IMG/VR virus record: IMGVR_UViG_3300030389_000544
Span: 1 to 47,927 of that record
DNA from: a virus
DNA length: 47,927 nt
Reading direction: 5' to 3' (one strand)
Part shown: positions 15,131 to 22,479 of the stretch, piece after piece
How the letters are laid out: every line of letters begins with the position of its first letter
How positions within the stretch are numbered: position 1 is the stretch's first letter
The notes under the pieces: model-generated
The model's input: the letters and a program-made list of their open reading frames with translations, nothing else
Told to the model about the DNA's origin: nothing
The model's database searches: none
Position numbers and translations under genes: made by a program

Positions 15131-15333
15131 CACTTAGTGCCCTTAAAACTACCGCCTCTACCAGACACAACTCCACCCATGTTCATTTTTTTAGGCTTAG
15201 TCATTTTTTTTGCTATTTGAATTTTAATTATTCCTGGTAAATTTCTTATGGGATTTGCAGCCATAGACGCACCTGCTATCCCCTTTTCAGATTTAAGTAT
15301 ATTTTCTGCAAGTCTTTTCATTTTATCTTTCAT
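15130..15333 (-). CDS. Small basic protein with GRGGSFKGTK end
   Basis: 67 residues, with a helical basic N-terminus (KDKMKRLAENILKSEKG) and a tail MNMGGVVSGRGGSFKGTK that resembles the tail of the neighbouring 258-residue protein, suggesting a shared short C-terminal motif. It overlaps the terminase stop by one base. Function unknown. Confidence 0.65.
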   Translation of the reverse strand: MKDKMKRLAENILKSEKGIAGASMAANPIRNLPGIIKIQIAKKMTKPKKMNMGGVVSGRGGSFKGTK

Positions 15334-16802
15334 TAGTAATACTCCATTTTTCTTCTGTAAGCGGGTTCAAACTCCTCATCGTCTGGCGTGGATATAAAAC
15401 CACCTTGTCTGAATCTTAGTATAGCCTGTGTCATCGAATCTGCCAAGTCATCATGATCACCATGTGGAAAACTCGCACATTCCTCAACAACCTCCTCTGC
15501 AAAATTTGCATCTGGTCTCCAAACCATACCACTTTCAAAGACAGGTGCACAAGCATTCATTCTAGCAAACTTATCAGCACCCTTGCTCGGCGTAAAAGGT
15601 GTAACTGGCACACCCATACGTCTTAATTCTTGTGTTAATGGTGTACCACTGGCTTTCTGCTCTATCAAAATCATGTCAGGATCATATGCCTCGGACAACT
15701 CCATTGCTTTTTGCTTGAGTTCTGGAAAATCCCATCGGCCTTTTTCTGCGTCAAGCAAGATGATTGCGTCCCCTTCTCCATCAACTGGAGTGAAAATACC
15801 CCAAGTAGTAATAGCACTATAATCAGAACGCTCATTTTTTGTGAACGCCGTGTCGTAGGATTGTATGACATACGAACAGGCAGGTGGGTTATCAGGATTC
15901 CAAACATTCCACCACTCCCTTTTTATTATCGCACCTTCTTCAGCAGTCGGGTTCTGCATATATTGTGCGTTCCATTTACCAACTGGTATAGAAGCCTTTA
16001 CACCCTCAAGCTCTTCTCTGCTCCAATATTCTGGCCATAATACATTATCAGTATCTGGAAAAATAGCAGGAAACTCCACTACATCCCAGCTATCGGCACC
16101 ACCTTGTGCTTGTTTTTGCAACACTCTGGCAGTTAAATCTTTAATACCCCAACGTGTCATAACGATAATTATAGAACCGCCTGGTTGCAGTCTTTGTCTT
16201 GGACCTGATGTATACCAATCATAAATACTGTCCAAAGCCGTTGGACTTAAAGCATCTTGCTCAGATACTGGATCATCAATGATAAGTAAATCCGCACCTC
16301 GACCAGCTAAAGCACCGCCTACACCAACTGCGTAATACTCACCACCTTTGTTCGTTGACCATCTACCAGATGCTTTTGCGTCTGCAGCTAACTTTACATC
16401 TGGAAATATATCTCTGAAATCATCACTATCAATGAGGTTCTTTACCTTACGACCAAAACCAACTGCCAATTCTGCCGTATGTGTCGCTTGTATTATTTTT
16501 AAATCAGGGCGTTTGCCCATAAGCCAGGAAGGAAATAAATAACTCGCAAACTCAGATTTTGTGTGTCTTGGTGGCATATTAACAATTAATCGCTTAATTT
16601 TACCATCAGCTACTTGCTGTAATTTATCTGCATATATTTTATGATGCCTGCCCTCAATAAAAGAGGGCCATATGCGTTTTACAAAGTCCATATATTTGTC
16701 TTGACTAAGCTTCTGCTTTTCAAGCATTGAAAGTCTGTCTAGCATAGGAGCTATCTTTGATAACTCATCATCACTTAAATATTCTGCAAACTCTAGGTTC
16801 AT
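15333..16802 (-). CDS. terL: Terminase large subunit
   Basis: 489 residues. The ATPase half shows the Walker A-like VNMPPRHTKSEFA at 75-86, ATHTAELAVGFGRKV at 106-120, Walker B LLIIDD at 172-177 and the coupling motif MTRW at 215-218. The RNase H-like nuclease half has QSYDTAF with Asp317, ILIEQKASG with Glu381, and the HDDLADS motif at 450-456. It pumps DNA into the head through the portal and cuts concatemers. The gene overlaps both neighbours by one to four bases. The small subunit is 6 kb away (22984-23511). Confidence 0.96.
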   Translation of the reverse strand: MNLEFAEYLSDDELSKIAPMLDRLSMLEKQKLSQDKYMDFVKRIWPSFIEGRHHKIYADKLQQVADGKIKRLIVNMPPRHTKSEFASYLFPSWLMGKRPDLKIIQATHTAELAVGFGRKVKNLIDSDDFRDIFPDVKLAADAKASGRWSTNKGGEYYAVGVGGALAGRGADLLIIDDPVSEQDALSPTALDSIYDWYTSGPRQRLQPGGSIIIVMTRWGIKDLTARVLQKQAQGGADSWDVVEFPAIFPDTDNVLWPEYWSREELEGVKASIPVGKWNAQYMQNPTAEEGAIIKREWWNVWNPDNPPACSYVIQSYDTAFTKNERSDYSAITTWGIFTPVDGEGDAIILLDAEKGRWDFPELKQKAMELSEAYDPDMILIEQKASGTPLTQELRRMGVPVTPFTPSKGADKFARMNACAPVFESGMVWRPDANFAEEVVEECASFPHGDHDDLADSMTQAILRFRQGGFISTPDDEEFEPAYRRKMEYY

Positions 16803-18520
16803 GTTCCTGTTGCTAAGAAATCGTCAACCGCTTTAATTAAGCCACCCTCTTTAGCAGAAACGATAGGCTTTGCAGGCACGCCAGTTAATAATTCTATCAA
16901 CTTATTTAATTCACCACTGTCAAACCCAATAGGTTCAATTTTTGATGTCGCTGGTGCAAAAGGACTTGCAACAACTGTTGGTGTTACAGTTGGAGTGCCT
17001 GTTATCGGCTCAACCCCACCAATCACATTTGGTGGCAAGTCATCTTTCTTTTCTTCTTCTTTTTTTAACACTAAAGGTTTTATTACTGGTTCATCTGAAT
17101 CATCACCTAAATCTAAAGGTGCGTTAAAATCCATACCACTTCTAACTGCACCAGTAACAGGATCTCTTGATCCAGTAATTCTGCCTTGACTATCATAGAT
17201 CGGATCAAAGTTTCCAGATGCTAAGTCAGATAAAATAAAATCTTTTGCCTTCTCTTCTGCAAAATTTAAGCCTGCAGTTAAAAAACTCGGAACCATACTC
17301 ATTATACCACCACTAAATTGTGTAGGCCTTTTGTCGAGTTGTTGAAGTTGAGAAGCTAAATCTCTGTTTTGAAACACACCTAGAGTGTCCTCTCGTGGAT
17401 CATCAGAAAATATATCTGATCCACTTGTTAATGCGTCTGCAAATTCTTGTGATAACCCCATGTTCTCATCAAAACTGTCAGATGTATCTTCTTGACCATC
17501 ATCACTACTTCCAAAATCCTCAGATGGACCAAAGGCATCTTCGAAACCAGAATAATCGACATCTCCACCATTTGCAAATCCTTCTGGTCTTCTGAATACT
17601 TGACCACCATTTTTAAACAATACTTTTCTACTAGACCCAACTGGCGTTCCATCTTCAAAAAAGAAACCTTCATCTGTGTCTAGTTCTGGTCTTCTGAATA
17701 ATTGTATATCACCACCTGGACCATCAGATCGATTTACAGTGTCTATCTTATCAATTGGCGGGTCTCTAAAAAAATTTAAAATATTTATAGGTTCTAAACT
17801 AGGTGGTCTTTTTGCAAGAGCTGCATCTATCGCAGCTTGCTCTGCTGGAGATTTTTGGTCTCTTTGCTGACTTCTTCTCATTGCATCTTCGTAGGTGTAA
17901 TTATAATCTGCTATTGAATCACCAAATCCAAGGTCATCAATTAGTTTGGCAGGTTCAGTCATTTTCTGTAGTCCCTCAAAAGGATTACTAGGTGTAAATA
18001 TAGGCATCTCACCTAAACCTGGTCTCGTATTGGTCATAGGTGGTTTTAAATTTTGTGTTGGTGGTAATGATACGCTTGGCGAAGAAGTAAGTTGTGGCGG
18101 AGCTGGAGTTGATGCTAAACCACCCCCACCTGTGCCTGATCCAGAACCATTTAAATTAAATCTCTGCTTTGCCATTTGCTCTATTTCTTCAATAAATGGT
18201 TGAACTTGAGTATCATCAATCCTTTTTGATAAAAAATCTCCGTAACTCGCTAATGGACTACCTGCAAAACCACCTTCTTGCATCATCTGCACTGGTGGAT
18301 CGAAAATGTCAATGTCAGACATTGTGGGTGCCAAGGTCGGGGTTACGGCACCCACAGAAGGTGCCATACTCGGAGGATTGAGCGAGGTTGCACCATTCAT
18401 ATTCTTCAAAAACGTACTGAAATTACCACGACTAGTGGCCGTTGTGTCTAATTTTACTTGTGGTGGCTGTGCTGGTGCGGCTGGGGTCGGCATAAAACCG
18501 CCCATAGGTCCATTTGCCAT
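16799..18520 (-). CDS. Large Pro/Gly-rich protein, first gene of late operon
   Basis: 573 residues from the ATG at 18520. Largely disordered: Pro-rich near the N-terminus (MPTPAAPAQPPQ), Gly/Ser-rich around 120-145, acidic and Phe-rich in the middle, then Pro/Val/Thr-rich. Repeated short elements include FRRPE with a preceding Gly-rich turn (twice or more) and FxNGG. It precedes the terminase, as large low-complexity proteins do in related marine phages. Its Shine-Dalgarno GGAG (18531-18528) lies in the 3' arm of a hairpin described separately. Function unknown. Confidence 0.65.
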   Translation of the reverse strand: MANGPMGGFMPTPAAPAQPPQVKLDTTATSRGNFSTFLKNMNGATSLNPPSMAPSVGAVTPTLAPTMSDIDIFDPPVQMMQEGGFAGSPLASYGDFLSKRIDDTQVQPFIEEIEQMAKQRFNLNGSGSGTGGGGLASTPAPPQLTSSPSVSLPPTQNLKPPMTNTRPGLGEMPIFTPSNPFEGLQKMTEPAKLIDDLGFGDSIADYNYTYEDAMRRSQQRDQKSPAEQAAIDAALAKRPPSLEPINILNFFRDPPIDKIDTVNRSDGPGGDIQLFRRPELDTDEGFFFEDGTPVGSSRKVLFKNGGQVFRRPEGFANGGDVDYSGFEDAFGPSEDFGSSDDGQEDTSDSFDENMGLSQEFADALTSGSDIFSDDPREDTLGVFQNRDLASQLQQLDKRPTQFSGGIMSMVPSFLTAGLNFAEEKAKDFILSDLASGNFDPIYDSQGRITGSRDPVTGAVRSGMDFNAPLDLGDDSDEPVIKPLVLKKEEEKKDDLPPNVIGGVEPITGTPTVTPTVVASPFAPATSKIEPIGFDSGELNKLIELLTGVPAKPIVSAKEGGLIKAVDDFLATGT

Positions 18521-18525
18521 CAAAA

Positions 18526-18553
18526 ATCTCCAAATTTAACGTCTTTTGGAGAT
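18526..18553 (-). terminator. Hairpin at the early/late boundary covering the late SD
   Basis: Arms ATCTCCAAA and TTTGGAGAT (9 bp, loop 10 bases) followed by T residues on the minus strand, placed right after the XRE regulator operon. The 3' arm contains GGAG, the Shine-Dalgarno of the first late gene (ATG at 18520). The same hairpin can therefore end early transcripts and hide the ribosome site of the late operon. Confidence 0.7.
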
Positions 18554-18562
18554 AGTAACTTA

Positions 18563-18970
18563 CTAAGTGGCTTTTTGCAATAACATTGTCATCTCTCTAT
18601 TGCTCTGATCTAACAATCTCGTTACCCAAACCTCGTCTTGACGCTTTTCAGCTTCGCTTATCGTGTGCTCTATAGCGTTGCAAAGCTTCCAAATACGTTG
18701 CTCTTCATGTTTTGTGAGTGGATTTTTGTCATTGTCAAAAGATTTTATCTCTTTTGTCGCTTTTTCAGACTTTTTTGTGTCAGTGTGATACAAAACTGCA
18801 AATTTTACCGCCTTTGGTATGCGATTTTGACCAGATTCATAACATCTATAGCCCCTTTCGCTCAATCCTAACGTCTTTGCAAAGTCTATTTGGCTTAATC
18901 TTAGCTCATTTCGGTGTTTTTTTAATATTTCACCATTCCAATCGCTATAACTCGTATCGCTTTTCTTCAT
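18563..18970 (-). CDS. XRE-family (Cro/CI-like) transcription regulator
   Basis: 135 residues. The helix-turn-helix is clear at about 15-55: ILKKHRNELRLSQIDFAKTL, then GLSERGYRCYESGQNRIPKA. The C-terminal half (NPLTKHEEQRIWKLCNAIEH onward) is helical and probably used for dimerisation; there is no LexA-type peptidase domain. It is the last gene of the early operon before the late genes and overlaps the upstream gene as ATGA. The operon promoter at 19207-19235 carries the shared dyad operator, so this protein is the best candidate for binding it and controlling its own synthesis (inference). Confidence 0.85.
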   Translation of the reverse strand: MKKSDTSYSDWNGEILKKHRNELRLSQIDFAKTLGLSERGYRCYESGQNRIPKAVKFAVLYHTDTKKSEKATKEIKSFDNDKNPLTKHEEQRIWKLCNAIEHTISEAEKRQDEVWVTRLLDQSNREMTMLLQKAT

Positions 18971-19176
18971 TCTACCCTCTTTAGTAGTTTGTTTTGAATT
19001 AAATCCTCAACCAACTCCTCATCAGTACCATATCTCATGTATTTGCCACTCCAATCACACGCTATTTCAGCAAAACCTTTGCGAAAATCATCGTGAGTTT
19101 TGTAATAAGCCTCTGAATCTGCATACAATTGCTGCACAATCTCTTTTGGAGTGCCCTGGTATACATTATCGGACAT
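18967..19176 (-). CDS. Small conserved phage protein upstream of XRE regulator
   Basis: 69 residues from the ATG at 19176 (MSDNVYQGTPKEIVQQLYAD). A longer frame exists, but the promoter at 19207-19235 would start RNA near 19200, so the upstream in-frame starts are untranscribed or leaderless. The protein has a helical region around DFRKGFAEIACDWSGKYMRY and ends with ELVEDLIQNKLLKRVE. Similar small proteins occur near phage regulators; no function assigned. Confidence 0.6.
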   Translation of the reverse strand: MSDNVYQGTPKEIVQQLYADSEAYYKTHDDFRKGFAEIACDWSGKYMRYGTDEELVEDLIQNKLLKRVE

Positions 19177-19206
19177 TGGTTCTAAAATATATTTAATCAT
19201 ATTAAG

Positions 19207-19235
19207 TTTATAGGCTTTGATTGCCGAAAGGTCAA
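19207..19235 (-). promoter_or_regulatory. Sigma70-type promoter with internal dyad operator (XRE operon)
   Basis: Minus strand: TTGACC, 17-base spacer, TATAAA. The spacer holds GGCTTTGATTGCC (plus-strand 19213-19225) in the same position as the dyad in seven other promoters. It would drive 18967-19176 and the XRE gene. Confidence 0.7.
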
Positions 19236-19330
19236 GAAATTTTTTTATAAAATTTTTTTGCCCAGCGTATTTCAAAAACCTGGGGGCCGTTTGAGGGAAA
19301 CTCGGCAAAAAGGTATTACCGCCGACAATA

Positions 19331-19366
19331 TATAAAAAAGGGTGGGTATATACCCTATACCCACCC
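19331..19366 (-). terminator. Intrinsic terminator after amidoligase gene
   Basis: On the minus strand an 11-bp perfect stem (GGGTGGGTATA / TATACCCACCC, loop 5) is followed by a run of six T. It separates the amidoligase gene from the XRE operon. Just upstream, 19373-19401 contains two near-identical copies of ATCSGRTACCGAAT, of unknown purpose. Confidence 0.88.
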
Positions 19367-19407
19367 GATTATATCGGTACCGAATTAATCCGATACCGAA
19401 TTTATTT

Positions 19408-20616
19408 TTATGATAATGCTACAATTCTTTGATCAAAATAGTTAGCTAGATCTTGACTAATATTTTCATAAACAAAATCAGCTACGTTATAATCAGTAGT
19501 AATGGAACCTAAAGACATTCTTGTTAAAGTTTCTCCATCGTTAATTTTATATCCGCATAAATCATGCTGACCTTGGCTCGATCCATTTTCATAACCATAT
19601 GAATGTTGGGTTAAACACGTAACCGCTTTTTGTGTTCTGTATTTTCTTTTAATGGTATTAACTGTACGAGCTACTGAACCTCTACAATTAATATCACATT
19701 CTAGCATAATCTCTTGAACCGTTGCTCCTTGCGGTCTTGATGCTATTTCATAAAACTTAAATAACTTTGTACGAGGTCTAAAGATATTTGACATTGTAAA
19801 CTCTTCAACATCACCGCTATTAGTTAGCTTAACTCTATTTTGATAGCTATGATTAAACATACCTAACATTAAATGAGCAAAGTTATTTATCTTATTAAAG
19901 TTTAATGTTCCGCTATGTTGCCTAACCTCAATAGTATTTTTTGAGATATAAGTTTTATTAAGATTAACAGAATAAAATTTTGTCAGGTAATTATTCATTC
20001 GTCTATCATTAACCGATTCATCACAATATATAGCTTTTTGTAATTGCTCAACATTAGTGCTATTTTTAATAGGATCTAGATAAGCATAACTTATTGGCAT
20101 ACACATTCTATTCATACGTCTAGACTTAGGTAACATAGAAGATATTTTATTTTGATGTTTACAATATCTATAAACAAAATCTTTAATAACCTCAAAGTTA
20201 ACCATTTCCATATTTTCACATTGAAAGTAAAAATTTCTATGTTGTTTAAATCTCTCAATTGATTGTTCAAAAAAATCTTTTTGAGAAATATTAATAGGTC
20301 TTAAACCTATATGAATATGATGTCCGCATGATTGTTTAACTTTACAACCTAAAGTTTCATCTAAATAATTATAAAATTCTTTTAGAAATTTTTCCGTATA
20401 TGGCGAACCTATTTCTAAAGGTGGGAGTTTAATTTCACAGCCAGTTTCTCCTAAATATTCTCGATCTACTTTAGGAGCTAAGAAACTATATTTTTCATGA
20501 TTAGATAAAATATCGGCCATTTGATGTTCATTATATTTTAAACATTCTATTTCTAGACCCATAGCTAAACGTATACTGTTAACGTCTAATATTTTGTTAT
20601 GTGTTATTATATCCAT
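19408..20616 (-). CDS. Amidoligase (COOH-NH2 ligase family) with C-terminal helical domain
   Basis: 402 residues. Family motifs of the Amidoligase_2 group are present in order: GLEIEC at 20-25, GCEIKLPP at 59-66, CGHHIHIGL at 97-105, and NTIEVRQHSGTLNFNKI at 227-243. Glu22/24, Glu61, His99/100/102 and Glu230/Arg232/His234 are the expected metal, nucleotide and substrate ligands. Such enzymes use ATP to join a carboxylate to an amine, forming isopeptide or peptide-like bonds. Residues about 285-340 (GATVQEIMLECDINCRGSVA) look like a winged-helix segment, which is unusual. Own operator-bearing promoter upstream, terminator downstream. The in vivo substrate is unknown. Confidence 0.85.
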   Translation of the reverse strand: MDIITHNKILDVNSIRLAMGLEIECLKYNEHQMADILSNHEKYSFLAPKVDREYLGETGCEIKLPPLEIGSPYTEKFLKEFYNYLDETLGCKVKQSCGHHIHIGLRPINISQKDFFEQSIERFKQHRNFYFQCENMEMVNFEVIKDFVYRYCKHQNKISSMLPKSRRMNRMCMPISYAYLDPIKNSTNVEQLQKAIYCDESVNDRRMNNYLTKFYSVNLNKTYISKNTIEVRQHSGTLNFNKINNFAHLMLGMFNHSYQNRVKLTNSGDVEEFTMSNIFRPRTKLFKFYEIASRPQGATVQEIMLECDINCRGSVARTVNTIKRKYRTQKAVTCLTQHSYGYENGSSQGQHDLCGYKINDGETLTRMSLGSITTDYNVADFVYENISQDLANYFDQRIVALS

Positions 20617-20662
20617 TGTTATTTTTCCTTATATTGTTTTAAAATGTATATAGAGTGTCGCA

Positions 20663-20691
20663 TATATAGGTAATGAATGCAAGTTATAATT
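20663..20691 (-). promoter_or_regulatory. Promoter with dyad operator for amidoligase gene
   Basis: A -10 box TATATA (plus 20663-20668) abuts the dyad GGTAATGAATGCA at 20669-20681, the same geometry as in the other promoters. The -35 position is poor (AATTAT) and lies inside GAACAATTATAAC, a near-copy of the GAACAATTATTC element found in the arrays. An activator at that site would compensate for the weak -35. Confidence 0.5.
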
Positions 20692-20837
20692 GTTCGTTTT
20701 TGTTGATTTTTAGCGTTTTTTTTACCTATTATGTAAACGATTGAGCTATATAAATTATTCAAAAAATATTAATTTTTTTTAAATTTTCGGCCATTTTGCT
20801 GGGTTGTTCGCTTTTTGGATACTGGGCTTCAAGCTGG

Positions 20838-20957
20838 ACTGGATTCCGACCCGAACCCGACTCGAACATTAGCCCCGACAGGCCCGAGCCCGACCCGAAC
20901 ACCGAACAATTGTTCGGTTTTTTTGTGTCCCGCTCAACCTGCCTCCCCGAATTGCGA
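20838..20957. repeat. GC-rich island 1 with single GAACAATTGTTC palindrome
   Basis: The 397-base gap 20617-21013 holds the amidoligase promoter, an AT-rich stretch, this island and a terminator; no credible gene. The island repeats CCCGAAC/CCCGAC words (about eight between 20848 and 20907) and ends in an 18-bp perfect palindrome, ACCGAACAATTGTTCGGT at 20901-20918, followed by seven T on the plus strand, a terminator-like form. The same words and palindrome recur in islands 2 and 3. Confidence 0.8.
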
Positions 20958-20959
20958 AC

Positions 20960-20986
20960 AAAAAAAAACTCCAGCAGGTGCTGGAG
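20960..20986 (-). terminator. Intrinsic terminator after small genes 21014-21380
   Basis: Minus strand: CTCCAGC / GCTGGAG (7 bp, tetraloop) followed by nine T. It lies 27 bases after the stop at 21014. Confidence 0.87.
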
Positions 20987-21013
20987 CCTTTGTAAGTTGT
21001 TGGTGAGTTTGTG

Positions 21014-21214
21014 TTATTCTTTCTCCCACTTGTTAATCTGCTCTAGTAAACCACTCGCACACTCGGAACGACCACGAAACAGATAAACATCTAAATCATC
21101 AAAGTCGTTGTAATCATCATAGGTGTACTTGTTGTTTCCTTTGACTTCGCTTCGTAACCACTTTTTAATTTTAGCGATTACTTGATTGGATAGATCATCA
21201 GGATTATTTCTCAT
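21014..21214 (-). CDS. Small unknown early protein
   Basis: 66 residues from the ATG at 21214, preceded by a GGAG ribosome site (the longer frame from 21238 lies inside the upstream gene). Sequence: MRNNPDDLSNQVIAKIKKWL, then an acidic Tyr/Asp-rich middle (YTYDDYNDFDDLDVYLF) and a helical end LLEQINKWEKE. Overlaps the upstream 58-residue gene by 11 bases. A small acidic early protein; could be a host-takeover factor, but nothing specific is recognised. Confidence 0.6.
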   Translation of the reverse strand: MRNNPDDLSNQVIAKIKKWLRSEVKGNNKYTYDDYNDFDDLDVYLFRGRSECASGLLEQINKWEKE

Positions 21215-21380
21215 CTTCTGGCTCCTTCCAAAACACAACGATATCAGCGATATTATCTTTTACTTTATCATAATGCTCAAATTGTTTTTTCAAATTACTT
21301 TTATCTACATAGCCCCAATTATCATGGCCAAGCATTTCTTGACACGCTTCATCAAGGGCGTCTGAACAATATCTACTCAT
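21204..21380 (-). CDS. Small unknown early protein
   Basis: 58 residues: MSRYCSDALDEACQEMLGHD, then NWGYVDKSNLKKQFEHYDKV and an acidic end. A strong AAGGAG Shine-Dalgarno lies ten bases before the ATG and an operator-bearing promoter lies just upstream (21413-21441). It forms a two-gene cassette with 21014-21214. Function unknown. Confidence 0.65.
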   Translation of the reverse strand: MSRYCSDALDEACQEMLGHDNWGYVDKSNLKKQFEHYDKVKDNIADIVVFWKEPEDEK

Positions 21381-21412
21381 TTACTTTCTCCTTTTGTTAA
21401 GTTTGTGTATAT

Positions 21413-21441
21413 ACAATAGTCAATCATTGCCTGTATGTCAA
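21413..21441 (-). promoter_or_regulatory. Promoter with dyad operator
   Basis: Minus strand TTGACA, 17-base spacer, TATTGT. The spacer contains GTCAATCATTGCC (plus 21419-21431). Drives 21204-21380 and 21014-21214. Confidence 0.8.
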
Positions 21442-21494
21442 ATAAATAATAATATTTTTTTACGGCCTGTTTGCTGTTTCCTGTTGCTGTTAAT

Positions 21495-21790
21495 GCGAAC
21501 AATTGTTCGCTTTTACAGATGCAGCAGGTCTGGCCTCCACGCCAGGTACTACAGATGATATTGGCTGCGGGGATGATGGCAGAACATACCGAACAATTGT
21601 TCAGAACAGCCCGACCTGAAAGCCCGAAACAGCCTGGTTACATTTGCTGCGTGGGCGTAAAGCGAACAATTGATCGGTTACAGCTTCGCTGCAGGTCTGA
21701 GCACTGGGCCAAGCTCAATATAAAGCGAACAATTATTCGTTTTTGTGGAGCAGGATTGGGCACGGGTCAAGTTATAGCGAACAATTATTC
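21495..21790. repeat. Palindrome array 2 (five GAACAATTGTTC-type copies)
   Basis: Gene-free gap 21381-21899. Copies start at 21497, 21591 (both perfect), 21664 (GAACAATTGATC), 21727 and 21779 (both GAACAATTATTC); intervals 94, 73, 63, 52. GCAGCAGG follows the first copy after 12 bases (21521-21528); near-matches follow the third, fourth and fifth. Intervening DNA is GC-rich, unlike the AT-rich promoter beside it. Lies between a terminator (21824) and a promoter (21441), so probably untranscribed. Confidence 0.9.
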
Positions 21791-21823
21791 GGTTTATTAA
21801 CCCAGGCAGGTCTGGACCCGAAC

Positions 21824-21853
21824 AAAAAAAAACCCCGAGCCAGTAGCTCGGGG
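21824..21853 (-). terminator. Intrinsic terminator after 21900-22350 cassette
   Basis: Minus strand: CCCCGAGC / GCTCGGGG (8 bp, loop 5) then nine T. A second nested hairpin precedes it at 21860-21897. Confidence 0.88.
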
Positions 21854-21859
21854 CCTATA

Positions 21860-21897
21860 TTTTGCACGCAAGCCCGAACAATTCGGGGGGTGCAAAA
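21860..21897 (-). repeat. Two-tier hairpin TTTTGCAC...CCCGAA-CAA-TTCGGG...GTGCAAAA
   Basis: Outer arms 21860-21867 / 21890-21897 (8 bp) enclose inner arms CCCGAA 21873-21878 / TTCGGG 21882-21887 with loop CAA. It is a relative of the island palindrome (CCCGAACAATTCGGG) and stands between the stop of the 41-residue gene and the terminator. Confidence 0.7.
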
Positions 21898-21899
21898 CT

Positions 21900-22025
21900 T
21901 TATTTGTTTTCTAACTCATGGATTTTCTTCCTGAGTAGAATTTTAAACCAGCCATCGCCTGGCGTTTTTTTCTTTTTACGTTCCAAGCGTTTAAGCGTTT
22001 TCTTTAATTCCTCTAGTTCAGACAT
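21900..22025 (-). CDS. 41-residue basic coiled-coil protein
   Basis: MSELEELKKTLKRLERKKKK followed by TPGDGWFKILLRKKIHELEN. The first part is a clear heptad-type helix; the second a short amphipathic helix after a Gly turn. It follows the 107-residue gene by one base and is preceded by a purine-rich ribosome site. Unknown function; the leucine-zipper-like helix suggests self-association or partner binding. Confidence 0.6.
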   Translation of the reverse strand: MSELEELKKTLKRLERKKKKTPGDGWFKILLRKKIHELENK

Positions 22026-22026
22026 T

Positions 22027-22350
22027 TTAAATATATCTTTCTTTAAGAGCGTATCCGTCACCATAAAGAACGCTAGCTAATGTATAGACCATATGAAAGC
22101 CCATATCCATTCCACAACCCCCAACGCCAACGGCGTTGGTTTTGTCTTTATATGCCCACTTAAGGACTTTGGCAACATGATAAGAATAATGATAAATATT
22201 ATTATCCTTAATAGAATGGCAGCTAATATGCCTATACATACCACTTCTTGAAACTTGCCTAATTACTAAGTAAACAGTTGATCCCTTCGGGAAGTTGTCT
22301 TTTAGTAGCTGCGTTGAATACTCAACAGTATTAAATTTTAAATCATCCAT
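22027..22350 (-). CDS. Conserved phage protein with VSRSGMxRxI and GGCGMDMGFHxVY motifs
   Basis: 107 residues. The motifs VYLVIRQVSRSGMYRHISCH near 26-45 and VGVGGCGMDMGFHMVYTLAS near 73-92 define a conserved family found in many phages and prophages of Gram-negative bacteria; no biochemical role is known to me. A strong AAGGAG site precedes the ATG and an operator-bearing promoter is just upstream (22386-22414). Confidence 0.8.
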   Translation of the reverse strand: MDDLKFNTVEYSTQLLKDNFPKGSTVYLVIRQVSRSGMYRHISCHSIKDNNIYHYSYHVAKVLKWAYKDKTNAVGVGGCGMDMGFHMVYTLASVLYGDGYALKERYI

Positions 22351-22385
22351 AATTAAGACTCCTTTTGTTTTTGTTTGTCCTTATA

Positions 22386-22414
22386 TATATAAGTAATGAT
22401 TGCCGATAAGTCAA
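22386..22414 (-). promoter_or_regulatory. Promoter with dyad operator
   Basis: Minus strand TTGACT, 17-base spacer, TATATA. Spacer dyad AGTAATGATTGCC (plus 22392-22404). Drives 22027-22350 and 21900-22025. Confidence 0.8.
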
Positions 22415-22479
22415 CAGCTAATTTCTATTTTTTTTATTTTTTTCAGAACTGGTGAAGCTGGGGCCTCGCTGCCAGAAGC

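Noticed and set aside
20796-21086. Plus-strand ORF of 96 codons in island 1
   Set aside because: The peptide is Pro/Asp/Asn repeats produced by CCCGAAC words, it crosses a terminator and runs into an opposite-strand gene.
21471-21800. Plus-strand ORF of 109 codons over array 2
   Set aside because: No ribosome site, and it is made of the palindrome repeats.
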